The notes beneath the pieces were generated by a model that was not told the DNA's origin, made no database searches, and saw only the letters and a list, made by a program, of their open reading frames with translations. A DNA stretch of 64,000 bases from Parasphingorhabdus flavimaris (GTDB taxonomy: Bacteria; Pseudomonadota; Alphaproteobacteria; Sphingomonadales; Sphingomonadaceae). The stretch covers positions 652,501-716,500 of the forward strand of contig NZ_JABWMH010000003.1 of NCBI RefSeq assembly GCF_013371215.1, read 5' to 3'. Positions 29,575 to 37,426 of this stretch are shown in pieces. Position 1 is the stretch's first letter, and each line of letters starts with the position of its first letter. The position numbers and the translations under genes are program-made.

Positions 29575-29874
29575 GTTATGTGTCCGAAGACAGGCTCATC
29601 TGGATGGCGCTAGTTGCGCTCGAAGGTGTGTTGGAGCAATGCGGAGGCCGTAAAGATAATCTGCAATCGCGTAGCATTGCTGTTTTCCTTGCATATCTTG
29701 CGACACGGCGGCCGGTCGCCGTTCGATGATTTCTGGACCTATCTGGCGGATCTTGACCCAATTAGGCGTTCGGCCAATCTCAACCGGTGCATTAATGCCA
29801 TCTGTCTTCAATTGAAGACCAGGCGGCCGGAGCGAAGTGCATGCCAAAAAAATGTGGAAAGGAAAAACCGATAG
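29571..29874 (+). pseudogene. Frameshifted small gene in the SOS cluster
   Basis: Frame 1 from the ATG at 29571 encodes MSYVSEDRLIWMALVALEGV and continues to AYLATRRPVAVR, stopping at 29729. In the +1 frame the text continues without a break as FDDFWTYLADLDPIRRSAN and INAICLQLKTRRP to 29874. The two halves read as one protein of about 100 aa, so a single-base insertion near 29718-29723 is likely. It could be a real mutation, a sequencing error or, less likely, programmed. Function unknown. Confidence 0.6.
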
Positions 29875-29889
29875 GCATATCGTCCCATT

Positions 29890-29976
29890 ATGCTCAGTTA
29901 CGAAATCAGACAGCGACTTCAATCAATGCTCATCTATGTCGGGGCAGCCTTGATTATTGCAGTGCTGATCGGCTAG
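29890..29976 (+). CDS. Small membrane peptide, 28 aa
   Basis: The open frame encodes a short basic/polar start (MLSYEIRQRLQ) followed by a hydrophobic helix (LIYVGAALIIAVLIG). It is in line with the SOS run and 19 bp before the next gene. No strong ribosome-binding site is seen, so confidence is limited. Confidence 0.4.
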   Translation: MLSYEIRQRLQSMLIYVGAALIIAVLIG

Positions 29977-29995
29977 CCAATCTAGGGAGTTTTCT

Positions 29996-30196
29996 ATGGC
30001 TAAGCTTTCGGAATGGGAACTCTGGGCAATCGCCTCCAAATTTGACGCTGATTTCGGAGACGAAGCAGCTATCCATGCCGCATTCAAAGCTGATGCGATG
30101 TTAGAGAGGAACGACCGGGAAGGCTATCAGGCCTGGCTTGCAATTATCGACCTAATCCAACGGCTGGACCGCGATACTCCTGCCGCCGTGCATTAG
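29996..30196 (+). CDS. Conserved small protein of sphingomonad accessory regions
   Basis: A 66-aa soluble protein with an excellent ribosome-binding site (AGGGAG, 6 nt before ATG). The text has the pattern SEWELWAIASKFDADFGDEA, then HAAFKADAMLERND and AWLAIIDLIQRLD. I recall similar short proteins near SRAP genes in sphingomonads, but I cannot give it a function. It precedes the SRAP gene by 17 bp and is probably co-transcribed from the LexA-box promoter. Confidence 0.7.
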   Translation: MAKLSEWELWAIASKFDADFGDEAAIHAAFKADAMLERNDREGYQAWLAIIDLIQRLDRDTPAAVH

Positions 30197-30213
30197 CCTG
30201 GCCCGCCCCGCCC

Positions 30214-30789
30214 ATGTGTAACCTCTACCGAATGACCTCAACTGCGGCCGAGATGAAGAAGCTCTTCGGCGAGTTTGAAGGCAGCCGGTCGAATATTCCA
30301 TCCTACGACGCGATTTATCCGGATCAAGAAGCTCCGGTATTGACGGCAACCGGCGGCCGGCACTCTCTGGTAAACATGACATGGGGCGTGCCCGGCTGGA
30401 AAGAAGGAATGCGCCCGATCACCAATGTTCGCAATCTCACCAGTAATTTCTGGAAGAACATGCTGGTCGATCCACAGCAACGTTGCCTCGGTCCTGTCAC
30501 AGCGTTTTGCGAGTGGACAGGTAAGAAGGGCAGTAAGAAGAAGGTCTGGTTTGGGTTGAAAGATGAGCCGCTGTTTTCGTTCGCTGGAATATGGCGGGAA
30601 ACTCATACCGGTCCGCGCATGGCGTTCTTGACCTGCGAACCGAATAGCTTGGTGGAACTTGTTCATCCCAAAGCCATGCCCGTAATCCTTAAACCTGACG
30701 ATTATGGCGGCTGGTTATCGGGAGGCTACGACGACGCGGTGAGTCTCGCAAAGCCCTTTGATGCAGACGCTATGGAAATCCTCGAGTGA
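30214..30789 (+). CDS. SOS response-associated peptidase (SRAP/YedK/HMCES family)
   Basis: A 191-aa protein. SRAP proteins crosslink to abasic sites in single-stranded DNA through Cys2 and protect them. The sequence shows Cys2 (MCNLYRMT), the TNVRNLTSNFW block with the active-site Asn region, FCEWTGKKGSKK (active-site Glu region) and HPKAMPVIL, the family's HxxxMPxIL element. Length is slightly below the family norm (about 210-230). The upstream LexA box fits SOS control. No start other than ATG 30214 gives Cys2, so the start is certain. Confidence 0.92.
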   Translation: MCNLYRMTSTAAEMKKLFGEFEGSRSNIPSYDAIYPDQEAPVLTATGGRHSLVNMTWGVPGWKEGMRPITNVRNLTSNFWKNMLVDPQQRCLGPVTAFCEWTGKKGSKKKVWFGLKDEPLFSFAGIWRETHTGPRMAFLTCEPNSLVELVHPKAMPVILKPDDYGGWLSGGYDDAVSLAKPFDADAMEILE

Positions 30790-30880
30790 GGTGTCTGCAT
30801 AAACTCATGCGTATTTGGCAATGTATGGAGTTCCTCCGCAACGTTTTGACCAGCCGCCGGCTACAAGGTAGGGCCAGATA

Positions 30881-31333
30881 ATGATGATAAGCGTGTACCT
30901 CGCTTTAGCGAATTCTGTAGTCCCGGCCGGTCAGGCCTTCACATGCACGCCGGTCGCTGTGTGGGACGGAGACGGTCCGATATGGTGCGCAGAAGGACCG
31001 AGAATTAGATTGTCTGGTATCGCAGCACGCGAAATTGACAATAGCTGTAGGACTGGACACCCTTGTCCCACCGCAACCGGCGTTGAAGCAAGAGATGGCC
31101 TGGTTAAATTGCTTGGCCGGCCGACCGGAATTGGGCCCCACGGTCACATTCAAATAAAGGGACCGGTACTGTCTTGCCAATCATTAGGCGGGGCAGGGGG
31201 TAGACGAACAGCTGCTTGGTGCAGTTCAGCCAAGGTTGGCGACATTTCATGTGCGATGGTCAAGGGCGGTTTGGCTCTTAAATGGCACAAATATTGGAAG
31301 GGGCATTCATGTTTGTCAGAAGCGAAGAACTAG
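30881..31333 (+). CDS. Thermonuclease-like (SNase-fold) secreted protein
   Basis: A 150-aa protein with a hydrophobic N-terminus and the start of a staphylococcal-nuclease-like domain (CTPVAVWDGDGPIWC, then PRIRLSGIAAREID). The second half is shorter than in active SNases, and the usual catalytic Arg-rich segments are hard to align. It may be degenerate or a divergent family common in sphingomonad mobile DNA. Seven or more Cys suggest disulfides. It abuts the next gene directly (stop at 31333, ATG at 31334). Confidence 0.6.
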   Translation: MMISVYLALANSVVPAGQAFTCTPVAVWDGDGPIWCAEGPRIRLSGIAAREIDNSCRTGHPCPTATGVEARDGLVKLLGRPTGIGPHGHIQIKGPVLSCQSLGGAGGRRTAAWCSSAKVGDISCAMVKGGLALKWHKYWKGHSCLSEAKN

Positions 31334-31930
31334 ATGAGAAAATTTAAGAATACGCCGCTTCCTGAGGCTTTTCAGGAAATTACATCAGATAACGAATGGG
31401 ACGCGTTCAGGAGTTGGTATTTCGATGGTCCTAAAGGGAAGACACTTGTCGATAATTGGACCGGTTCTTATTATTTATCGCCATTAGTCGACATTATTTT
31501 CGAGCGCGTTAAGGAGAAAGTCAGAGACGAAATCTGGCAACTGGAAGGCGTCTTTAATGACACGAGCGAATTTAAAATCCTCGATAGCCGCTTAGCCAGT
31601 GCAGCAAGATATTACGCCCCCACAAATCAAGTATTCGTAGACGGACCGAATCCTCTGCAGTTTTCCAATGTTGTCATTTCAACCCTTCAAAGCGATCATG
31701 TTTTGGTAGCATCTACTAAACCCAAAATCCGCAGTATGGTTGATAAATGGATCGCAGAGTTCGCACTAAGGAAACCGGGCAGAGTGAAGCAATCTGAGGC
31801 TTTTGATCTGTGCCGCAATGAGCTTTCCAATGAAGTAAATCCAGACGAGGTCACCACCAATTTGTTCGCTGTCCAATGGCGAGAAAAGGCACCAGCATCT
31901 ATTAAATTGAGGGGAGCTCCTCGAAAATAA
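31334..31930 (+). CDS. Hypothetical protein
   Basis: A 198-aa protein that I do not recognise. It is soluble and of mixed charge, with no signal peptide or membrane helix; the C-terminal third is basic (KIRSMVDKWIAEFALRK). It starts immediately after the SNase-like gene and uses more AT-rich codons than the genes left of 29 kb. A 108-bp intergenic region with promoter-like AT-rich DNA follows before the AlpA-like gene. Confidence 0.55.
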   Translation: MRKFKNTPLPEAFQEITSDNEWDAFRSWYFDGPKGKTLVDNWTGSYYLSPLVDIIFERVKEKVRDEIWQLEGVFNDTSEFKILDSRLASAARYYAPTNQVFVDGPNPLQFSNVVISTLQSDHVLVASTKPKIRSMVDKWIAEFALRKPGRVKQSEAFDLCRNELSNEVNPDEVTTNLFAVQWREKAPASIKLRGAPRK

Positions 31931-32038
31931 GCCTTAGAGTAAGCCACAAACCTATATTAATCCTCACCCTTTTGTTGTCTCTTATTAACGCGCAATCACA
32001 CTTAGTAATTCTCTCCACCTTTCCTGGAGAATTCACTA

Positions 32039-32236
32039 ATGTCTGGAATCAAAAATCCGCCCGTCTTTTTTAATCAGCATGAACTAAGTCTTCGCTGGTC
32101 CATCAGTGGGCGAACCCTAGAGCGTTGGCGCTACGAGCGCAGTGGACCAAATTACGTGCGCATTGGCGGACGCGTCCTGTACCGGATTTCAGAGATTGAA
32201 GAATATGAGCGACAAGGTGATGAGTTCCTGTCTTAG
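32039..32236 (+). CDS. AlpA/excisionase-like helix-turn-helix protein
   Basis: A 65-aa MerR-like winged helix DNA-binding protein. It has the pattern FFNQHELSLRWSISGRTLER, then GPNYVRIGGRVLYRISEIEEYE, as in AlpA and Xis-type regulators of integrated elements. GGAG lies 11 nt before the ATG. It lies just ahead of a replication initiator gene, a frequent arrangement in integrative elements; a role in excision or in controlling the initiator is inferred. Confidence 0.82.
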   Translation: MSGIKNPPVFFNQHELSLRWSISGRTLERWRYERSGPNYVRIGGRVLYRISEIEEYERQGDEFLS

Positions 32237-32245
32237 AGCTTCTCG

Positions 32246-33421
32246 GTGGCGTCAACGTTTCCTAAAGTCGGCCATAAGCCATTCCCTGTTTCTGACTACG
32301 AAACTGCCCTGTTGCAGGGCAGGGTAGTTGACAACCTTGCGTCGAACAAATTGCGTATTCCACGCGACATTGCAGAGCTCCCATTCTTTGTGCCATCCAA
32401 GCGACGCCTTCGAGACGTATCATATTGTCGGTCTAGAAACGATCTAGAGTTCAGAGCGGCTAGCGGTGAGGGAATGTATATCCCGCATGTGTGGGATATG
32501 GATATATTCCTTGTGATAGTGTCGGAAGCATTTCGACAAATTATGGCTGCCGATGCCAACAGCAAGATGTTTGACTGCGACAAAACTGTTTACGTTGTTC
32601 CGCGGAATTTGCTCGAAGCAGCAAACAGAAATTCCGGAGGCAGTGACTATCAGGATCTATTCAACTGTATGTCTCGCCTCTCATCAGCGAGGTATACCTT
32701 GAAAGGTCCGATAGGTCATTGCCCCAAGGGTGTTCAGCAAGAGATCCGACTTATTAACGGATGGAAGAAAATCTACTCTGACAATAATCGGTTCCCGCGC
32801 GGCATGGCAATTCGACTCTCACCGTGGCTCTACAGGCAGTTACTCAGCACTCAAAACCTGTTGGCCGTCGACCCCGCATACATGAAAATACGGTCTGGAA
32901 TAGGCCGGCGATTATATTCTCTTTGCCGCAAACATGCGCATGGGCAGCCGAACGGAATAAACTTCAAAATTTCGACGTTGCATCAGAAATTTGGCGCTGA
33001 ACAGAGGCTGCCGCAGTTCACGAAATCGCTCAAAGATTTGGCAATTTCAGCAGTTCCAGGTTATATCCTTGATTGGTTGCCACTGTCGAAAGCTGGTGAA
33101 GCTATGCTTAATATACGCCCGGATCCGCATCACGAATTTGTCGGCGCGCTTGTTCGGACTCACCGAGACAACAGACTGATAGAGAAGTGTGAATTTTTAA
33201 ATGAAGTGACTTTGCAGAAATATGCCCCACTCGATGATACTGATTTTCTGAAAAAGTGCAGTGAGCGTTATCCCGGGGCCAACCTTCTGGACTTGAAAAA
33301 GAAATTTATTGCATGGAACGAGGAGAAGGGAACTGAACTTCGTTCTGTAAGTCAAGCATTTGAGAGCTTTGTCCGCTCCGATCTACAGCGCAATGTTAGA
33401 GAGGCTGGCTCAGCCTACTAA
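32246..33421 (+). CDS. RepA-like replication initiator protein
   Basis: A 391-aa protein resembling plasmid replication initiators of the RPA/RepA type. N-terminal part: FVPSKRRLRDVSYCRSRND, then GEGMYIPHVWDMDIFLVI. Winged-helix region: LFNCMSRLSSARYTLKG, then FPRGMAIRLSPWLYRQLLST. It starts with GTG at 32246, 9 bp after the AlpA-like stop. Four iterons follow 120-200 bp downstream. The pair implies that the element can or could replicate after excision, or that it derives from a plasmid. Confidence 0.82.
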   Translation: MASTFPKVGHKPFPVSDYETALLQGRVVDNLASNKLRIPRDIAELPFFVPSKRRLRDVSYCRSRNDLEFRAASGEGMYIPHVWDMDIFLVIVSEAFRQIMAADANSKMFDCDKTVYVVPRNLLEAANRNSGGSDYQDLFNCMSRLSSARYTLKGPIGHCPKGVQQEIRLINGWKKIYSDNNRFPRGMAIRLSPWLYRQLLSTQNLLAVDPAYMKIRSGIGRRLYSLCRKHAHGQPNGINFKISTLHQKFGAEQRLPQFTKSLKDLAISAVPGYILDWLPLSKAGEAMLNIRPDPHHEFVGALVRTHRDNRLIEKCEFLNEVTLQKYAPLDDTDFLKKCSERYPGANLLDLKKKFIAWNEEKGTELRSVSQAFESFVRSDLQRNVREAGSAY

Positions 33422-33544
33422 CCTAATCCTTGAATGCCCGCTTCGTTTAAAGTTCTGTTAAATATGTTAAGAATAAGAAGTTACACATCGAAAATGAGCT
33501 AAATTAGACCAGTAAATCAACGTATAAGCGAACGTTCTAATTTC

Positions 33545-33620
33545 TCAAACCCCGCGTTGAGTGTATTTCAAACCCCGTACATCAATACCTCAAACCCCGT
33601 CTGTGATTTCTCAAACCCCG
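33545..33620 (+). repeat. Four iterons (TCAAACCCCG), candidate oriV
   Basis: Exact copies of TCAAACCCCG lie at 33545, 33568, 33590 and 33611, spaced 23, 22 and 21 bp, about two helical turns. AT-rich DNA lies just left (33440-33540) and a partial copy with a GC-rich tail lies near 33630. They sit 124 bp behind the RepA-like gene, the classic place for initiator-binding iterons. The rest of 33422-33863 holds no gene I can support. Confidence 0.78.
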
Positions 33621-33863
33621 TATCGCGTGATCAAAGCGGGGAGGGGGGGCTTTCAAACCTTGGGCTCGTTCAGGAAAAGACCGGCGAGGGACTAAAAAAA
33701 GCAAATCAGCGAAATCTCACTAGGGGGGTGAGTCGAGAGTTACGCAGAGCCAATCAGAGGCTGGTCGCGTAGTTATGGCGACCAGAATTGCAAATTATTG
33801 GCGTTCAAAACATGGCAAAACAGCTAACATCTCTTGCTGTTTCGCTCTATTTAAGGTCGCGAA

Positions 33864-35651
33864 CTACTTTGTGGCCGTCGGCCACATTCCCCGTCCAAAG
33901 AGCTGTTGAGGGGCGATCCGTCTTTCCGGTGCCGAGAACCCGAATAGTTGGCGCTGTATAGCCCAGTCAGTAGGAATATTCGACTCGAGTACGATTTTGC
34001 GCGTTAAGGTTGTAGGCTGAGTACCGTCGAGGATGGCCGTCACGATGTCCGGTGCAAGATAGTTCAATCGGATCAGGCGAGCAAAAAACGTGGGTCGGCA
34101 ATTTTGTTTGTGGGCGAGTTCTTCAATCGACCACTCTCGATGCTCTTCCACCAGTCGCTGCGCTTTCCTTGCGCGCTGCACCAAATTCACGAGTTTCTTG
34201 TCGGGATTGGCTACCTGCGAGTTACTTTGTGGTTTGATATGCAGCGAAGGCCAACGTTCTGCCGTCACAGTACGGGCAGCAACTTCAAACTCATAACGGG
34301 TGTCGCTGCATGGCCAATCAGCTGGTCGCCCTCGAAAGATAGAGTTGTTATCCCAAAGCAGGAATCGCCGCAATTCCAGCGATCGGACGTAGATTGCTAG
34401 TCTCTCCTCACCTACTTCAATCTTATAAATTAGTGCCGCAAACAGCTCTTCCAACTTTTCCGATGGTGTATTGTTAAGACGTATGGCGGCTGCTTTGCCT
34501 CGCGTAGACAATTCATGCAGTTCGTCATCATAAACCCCGAGGCCTTTGAGTGCGCTTCGGAGCCTGCCCCGATCGCTAAAAAAATCACAGACCGACGCAA
34601 AAATGAGCGTGTCCAGATTGTCTGCGTTACAGCGATAAGCACGGCGATATTCTCGTTGGGACCAATATGCATTGCTTGACACATATGCGCAGTAGGTCTT
34701 GCCTCGATGCCAGTTAAGATCCAACCGCATCTTGCGTCCGAGATCATCCCACAATAATCCGGCCAAGAAATGTTTTGTGTCCCTAGCATCAGCAGGACGT
34801 TTTTTTCTCTTGGCGCTCAGTGCCTGAGCCGCCTCCCAATCCTCTTGTGAGATGATAGGTTCATGAATTCCCTTATATGTGGTGCCTATTCCTCGAATTT
34901 CTCCGACATAAATAGGATTGCGAATTATACCGTATACCGTGCCGGCACTCATAAGAGTTCCACCACGAGCATTGCCTTGTTTTGTCAATTTGACTGAGCT
35001 GCAGTATCCAGCTTCTCGCACAGCCGTCATTACAGCTGTGTAGCGCCTAGTTTGCAGAAACTTTTTGAATATAAAACGAACGATCGCTGCTTCGGCCTTG
35101 TCGATGCTCAGTCCATCTTTAGTGGAAATGTAGCCAAATGGCGGCAAACCTCCATGGACCAATCCGTGTTTTTTGCGAGTGCGGAGACTATCGCGCGTCC
35201 GTTCGGAAATCAGTTCACGCTCAAACTGTGAGAATGTGAGCAGGATGTTCAGGATCATACGCCCCATACTATCGGAGGTATCAAATGCTTGGGAGATCGA
35301 GGTCAATGTTATGTTTTGGCGATCAAAAATCTCAATCAAGCGGACGAAATCAAACAGACTCCTCGTCAACCTATCGATTTTGTAGACTACTACCGCATCC
35401 ACTTTGCCCGCTTCTATGTCATGCATCAGTTGCGCCAGCGCCGGCCGTTCCAATCCGCTGCCTGAATGACCTCCATCATCATAGCGATCAGTCAACTCTA
35501 CCCAACCTTTATACTGCTGGCTTTTAATGTACGCGCTGCAGATTTCACGCTGTGTCACTAGAGAGTTCACATCATGATCGAGACGTTGGTTCGAGCTTTT
35601 TCTTGTGTAGATTGCGCACCGTTTGATCGGACTGGTTTGGTCCACCGACAT
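33864..35651 (-). CDS. Large serine recombinase
   Basis: A 595-aa site-specific recombinase. The N-terminal resolvase domain shows YTRKSS with catalytic Ser19, the VVYKIDRLTRSLFDFVRL helix and FSQFERELISERT. The recombinase domain (GLPPFGYIS, NPIYVGEIRG) and a zinc-ribbon-like middle (AGLLWDDLGRKM) follow. The C-terminal 120 residues are basic, with a helix-turn-helix-like end (WSIEELAHKQNCRPTFFARL). GGAG lies 7 nt before the ATG. It is a second, unrelated recombinase in the same island, which suggests a nested insertion or an alternative excision route. Confidence 0.93.
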   Translation of the reverse strand: MSVDQTSPIKRCAIYTRKSSNQRLDHDVNSLVTQREICSAYIKSQQYKGWVELTDRYDDGGHSGSGLERPALAQLMHDIEAGKVDAVVVYKIDRLTRSLFDFVRLIEIFDRQNITLTSISQAFDTSDSMGRMILNILLTFSQFERELISERTRDSLRTRKKHGLVHGGLPPFGYISTKDGLSIDKAEAAIVRFIFKKFLQTRRYTAVMTAVREAGYCSSVKLTKQGNARGGTLMSAGTVYGIIRNPIYVGEIRGIGTTYKGIHEPIISQEDWEAAQALSAKRKKRPADARDTKHFLAGLLWDDLGRKMRLDLNWHRGKTYCAYVSSNAYWSQREYRRAYRCNADNLDTLIFASVCDFFSDRGRLRSALKGLGVYDDELHELSTRGKAAAIRLNNTPSEKLEELFAALIYKIEVGEERLAIYVRSLELRRFLLWDNNSIFRGRPADWPCSDTRYEFEVAARTVTAERWPSLHIKPQSNSQVANPDKKLVNLVQRARKAQRLVEEHREWSIEELAHKQNCRPTFFARLIRLNYLAPDIVTAILDGTQPTTLTRKIVLESNIPTDWAIQRQLFGFSAPERRIAPQQLFGRGMWPTATK

Positions 35652-35756
35652 ACGACATCTCCAAAAAAAGATGATGTTCTTCTAAATATTGGGGCAGGGC
35701 AATGTCGCCTGCTGTATCTCATCGGTCGACTCCAATTCGCCGGTACTTATACCTTT

Positions 35757-35870
35757 TTACAAACCCAGTATCAAAGCAAACAACGCCCGCATCAACCAAT
35801 ATGCCATTGGCAAAACCAGCAGGAAAACGAAAAGTCCGAGGGCCCACTCTTCAAGATCGGGAGGGCGCAT
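35757..35870 (-). CDS. Small membrane protein, 37 aa
   Basis: A short open frame encodes an acidic start (MRPPDLEEWA) and one long hydrophobic segment (LGLFVFLLVLPMAYWLMRAL). It lies alone between the DUF2235 gene and the serine recombinase on the same strand. The ribosome-binding site is weak. It is reported because the composition is clearly that of a membrane peptide. Confidence 0.4.
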   Translation of the reverse strand: MRPPDLEEWALGLFVFLLVLPMAYWLMRALFALILGL

Positions 35871-35923
35871 ATAGTCTGGTTACCGCGTAGGGTTTGTGTA
35901 GGAAAACGCCAGCATGCTTATCG

Positions 35924-37129
35924 TTACGGTGCGTTTACGGGGCGGTAAACAGGTAATGCGTTCTTCCGCTCATCAACTGAGGGATGGATTTCTGCTTCTC
36001 CGATGAGGCGAGGTTCCGCCCAAGGGACATAGTGCCAAAGTAGCGACCAGCGCTTCCACTCCCGGTGTCTAATATTTTTGGGGATGATCTCCAGCACCCA
36101 CCAGCCGGCCGTAAGCGATCTGTGAAGCATCCCGGTCGGTGAGGGCGGTTCATATTGATGCTTGCTGCCTTTGCGCGGTTTTCCGTAAGCTAGATGATTG
36201 AGCATCTGGGTGCTAATCTTGAGTCCTGCTTTCTTGGCCTCTTCGGCCATCCAGACAAGCGGATATTTGGACAGGGCGCTTTCTTTCTCCGGATAACCGC
36301 CGCCGACATCGGAATGGACGCCTGCAAACCAGACCTGCTTGATATCCTGATTCTTAGTCATGCTCTTGTTGAATGGATTTGGTTCGAATTTTTGCGGATC
36401 ATTCCACTTTGCGACGCGGAACATTCGGCGACGTTCATCAATCGCCAGTGCATGCCGGAACCGTGCCACCGAGGGGTTCTGAAGCGTATATGGCAATGTC
36501 TCGAGGCTTGGTATCCAGAACCGGTCAGGGCGAGGCACGAGAACCGAGGCAACAGTCTCCCAGAGACCGATAAGCTCGATCGGAACCCGGCGTGCTCCAA
36601 TCACGCGGGCAAAGTGCCATGCCAGATCAAGCTGATTGTCTTTCGCCGCTTTCTTGTAAGTTCCAAGCGCGCTGTCACTCATATTGATTTGCTCAGGCTC
36701 CAGTAGCCCGATCAAATGAATGAACCCGGCGAGAACTCTTGCCGTCCAGGCGCCCCGGCTGAACCCGAACAAATAGATGCGGTCGCCATTTTGATAGTTT
36801 TCAACGAGGAAGCGGTAAGCGCCGAGTACATTTTCATCGAGCCCAAAGCCAAAGGCGAGACCCAATACACCGACCAGTTTCTGGCGGAAGCGCTGCCACG
36901 GACTGATCCGGCTGATTGTACCAACACCCGGGCTGTAATAGACCAGCTGCTGTTGGCTTTTTTGCGCGATGCGGTAGAGCTTCAAGACATTGGAAAGATT
37001 GCGCCCCAGTTCATTGCCTGTTCCGTCCAGCATGATCACAAGATTACGCGGCGCGAACGACTTACGGGCAGGCTTAGATTTTGTGGACTTCGTTTCCGGT
37101 TTTGCTCCTACTCTAGGGCGTGAGGGCAT
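35924..37129 (-). CDS. DUF2235 alpha/beta-hydrolase
   Basis: A 401-aa protein of the DUF2235 family, which includes the T6SS phospholipase effectors Tle1. The nucleophile elbow is GFSRGA (Ser124). An early LDGTGNE block and HSDVGGGY (His272-Asp274) mark the family's active-site region. It has no signal peptide and a basic N-terminal tail. No T6SS genes are near. In this island it may be an accessory toxin or defence hydrolase, or simply a passenger. It is separated from the four-gene system by 297 bp, so it probably has its own promoter. Confidence 0.88.
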   Translation of the reverse strand: MPSRPRVGAKPETKSTKSKPARKSFAPRNLVIMLDGTGNELGRNLSNVLKLYRIAQKSQQQLVYYSPGVGTISRISPWQRFRQKLVGVLGLAFGFGLDENVLGAYRFLVENYQNGDRIYLFGFSRGAWTARVLAGFIHLIGLLEPEQINMSDSALGTYKKAAKDNQLDLAWHFARVIGARRVPIELIGLWETVASVLVPRPDRFWIPSLETLPYTLQNPSVARFRHALAIDERRRMFRVAKWNDPQKFEPNPFNKSMTKNQDIKQVWFAGVHSDVGGGYPEKESALSKYPLVWMAEEAKKAGLKISTQMLNHLAYGKPRKGSKHQYEPPSPTGMLHRSLTAGWWVLEIIPKNIRHREWKRWSLLWHYVPWAEPRLIGEAEIHPSVDERKNALPVYRPVNAP

Positions 37130-37426
37130 TTTTAGTTACCACTTCATCTGGATAAATCTTGTTGTAGGTAACGTTGATATCGTAATTGTATGTTTAGGTC
37201 ACTGGTGAGCGCAAACATTTTTAATGGTCGAGGTAAATTTTGAAAAAAAGCACTGGAGGAAATGTCCCACATTCGGATAATCGCAGGCACTAGATATTAT
37301 GTCCGCTTTGCGCCCCAATTTCGGTCATTGCAGACCATTCTTCGACCGCTCAAAAGCGGACCTCAGGCCGCTCAAGTTGGTTTGGCTTCACCAAGTGTAG
37401 GACCCCGTGCCTGAACGGTATGCATC
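37130..37426. other. Intergenic region with sphingomonad-type repeat words
   Basis: No gene is seen. Around 37297-37380 there are TGTCCGCTTTGCGCC and AAAAGCGGACCT words, related to those at 21028-21050. This stretch separates the four-gene operon from DUF2235. Confidence 0.5.

Noticed and set aside
33545-33620. CRISPR array
   Set aside because: The repeated unit is only 10 bp at 21-23 bp spacing, so it is an iteron array; no cas genes or 25-40 bp repeats are present.
33557-33772. 71-codon frame in the iteron region
   Set aside because: It runs through the repeats and has no family resemblance or proper start context.
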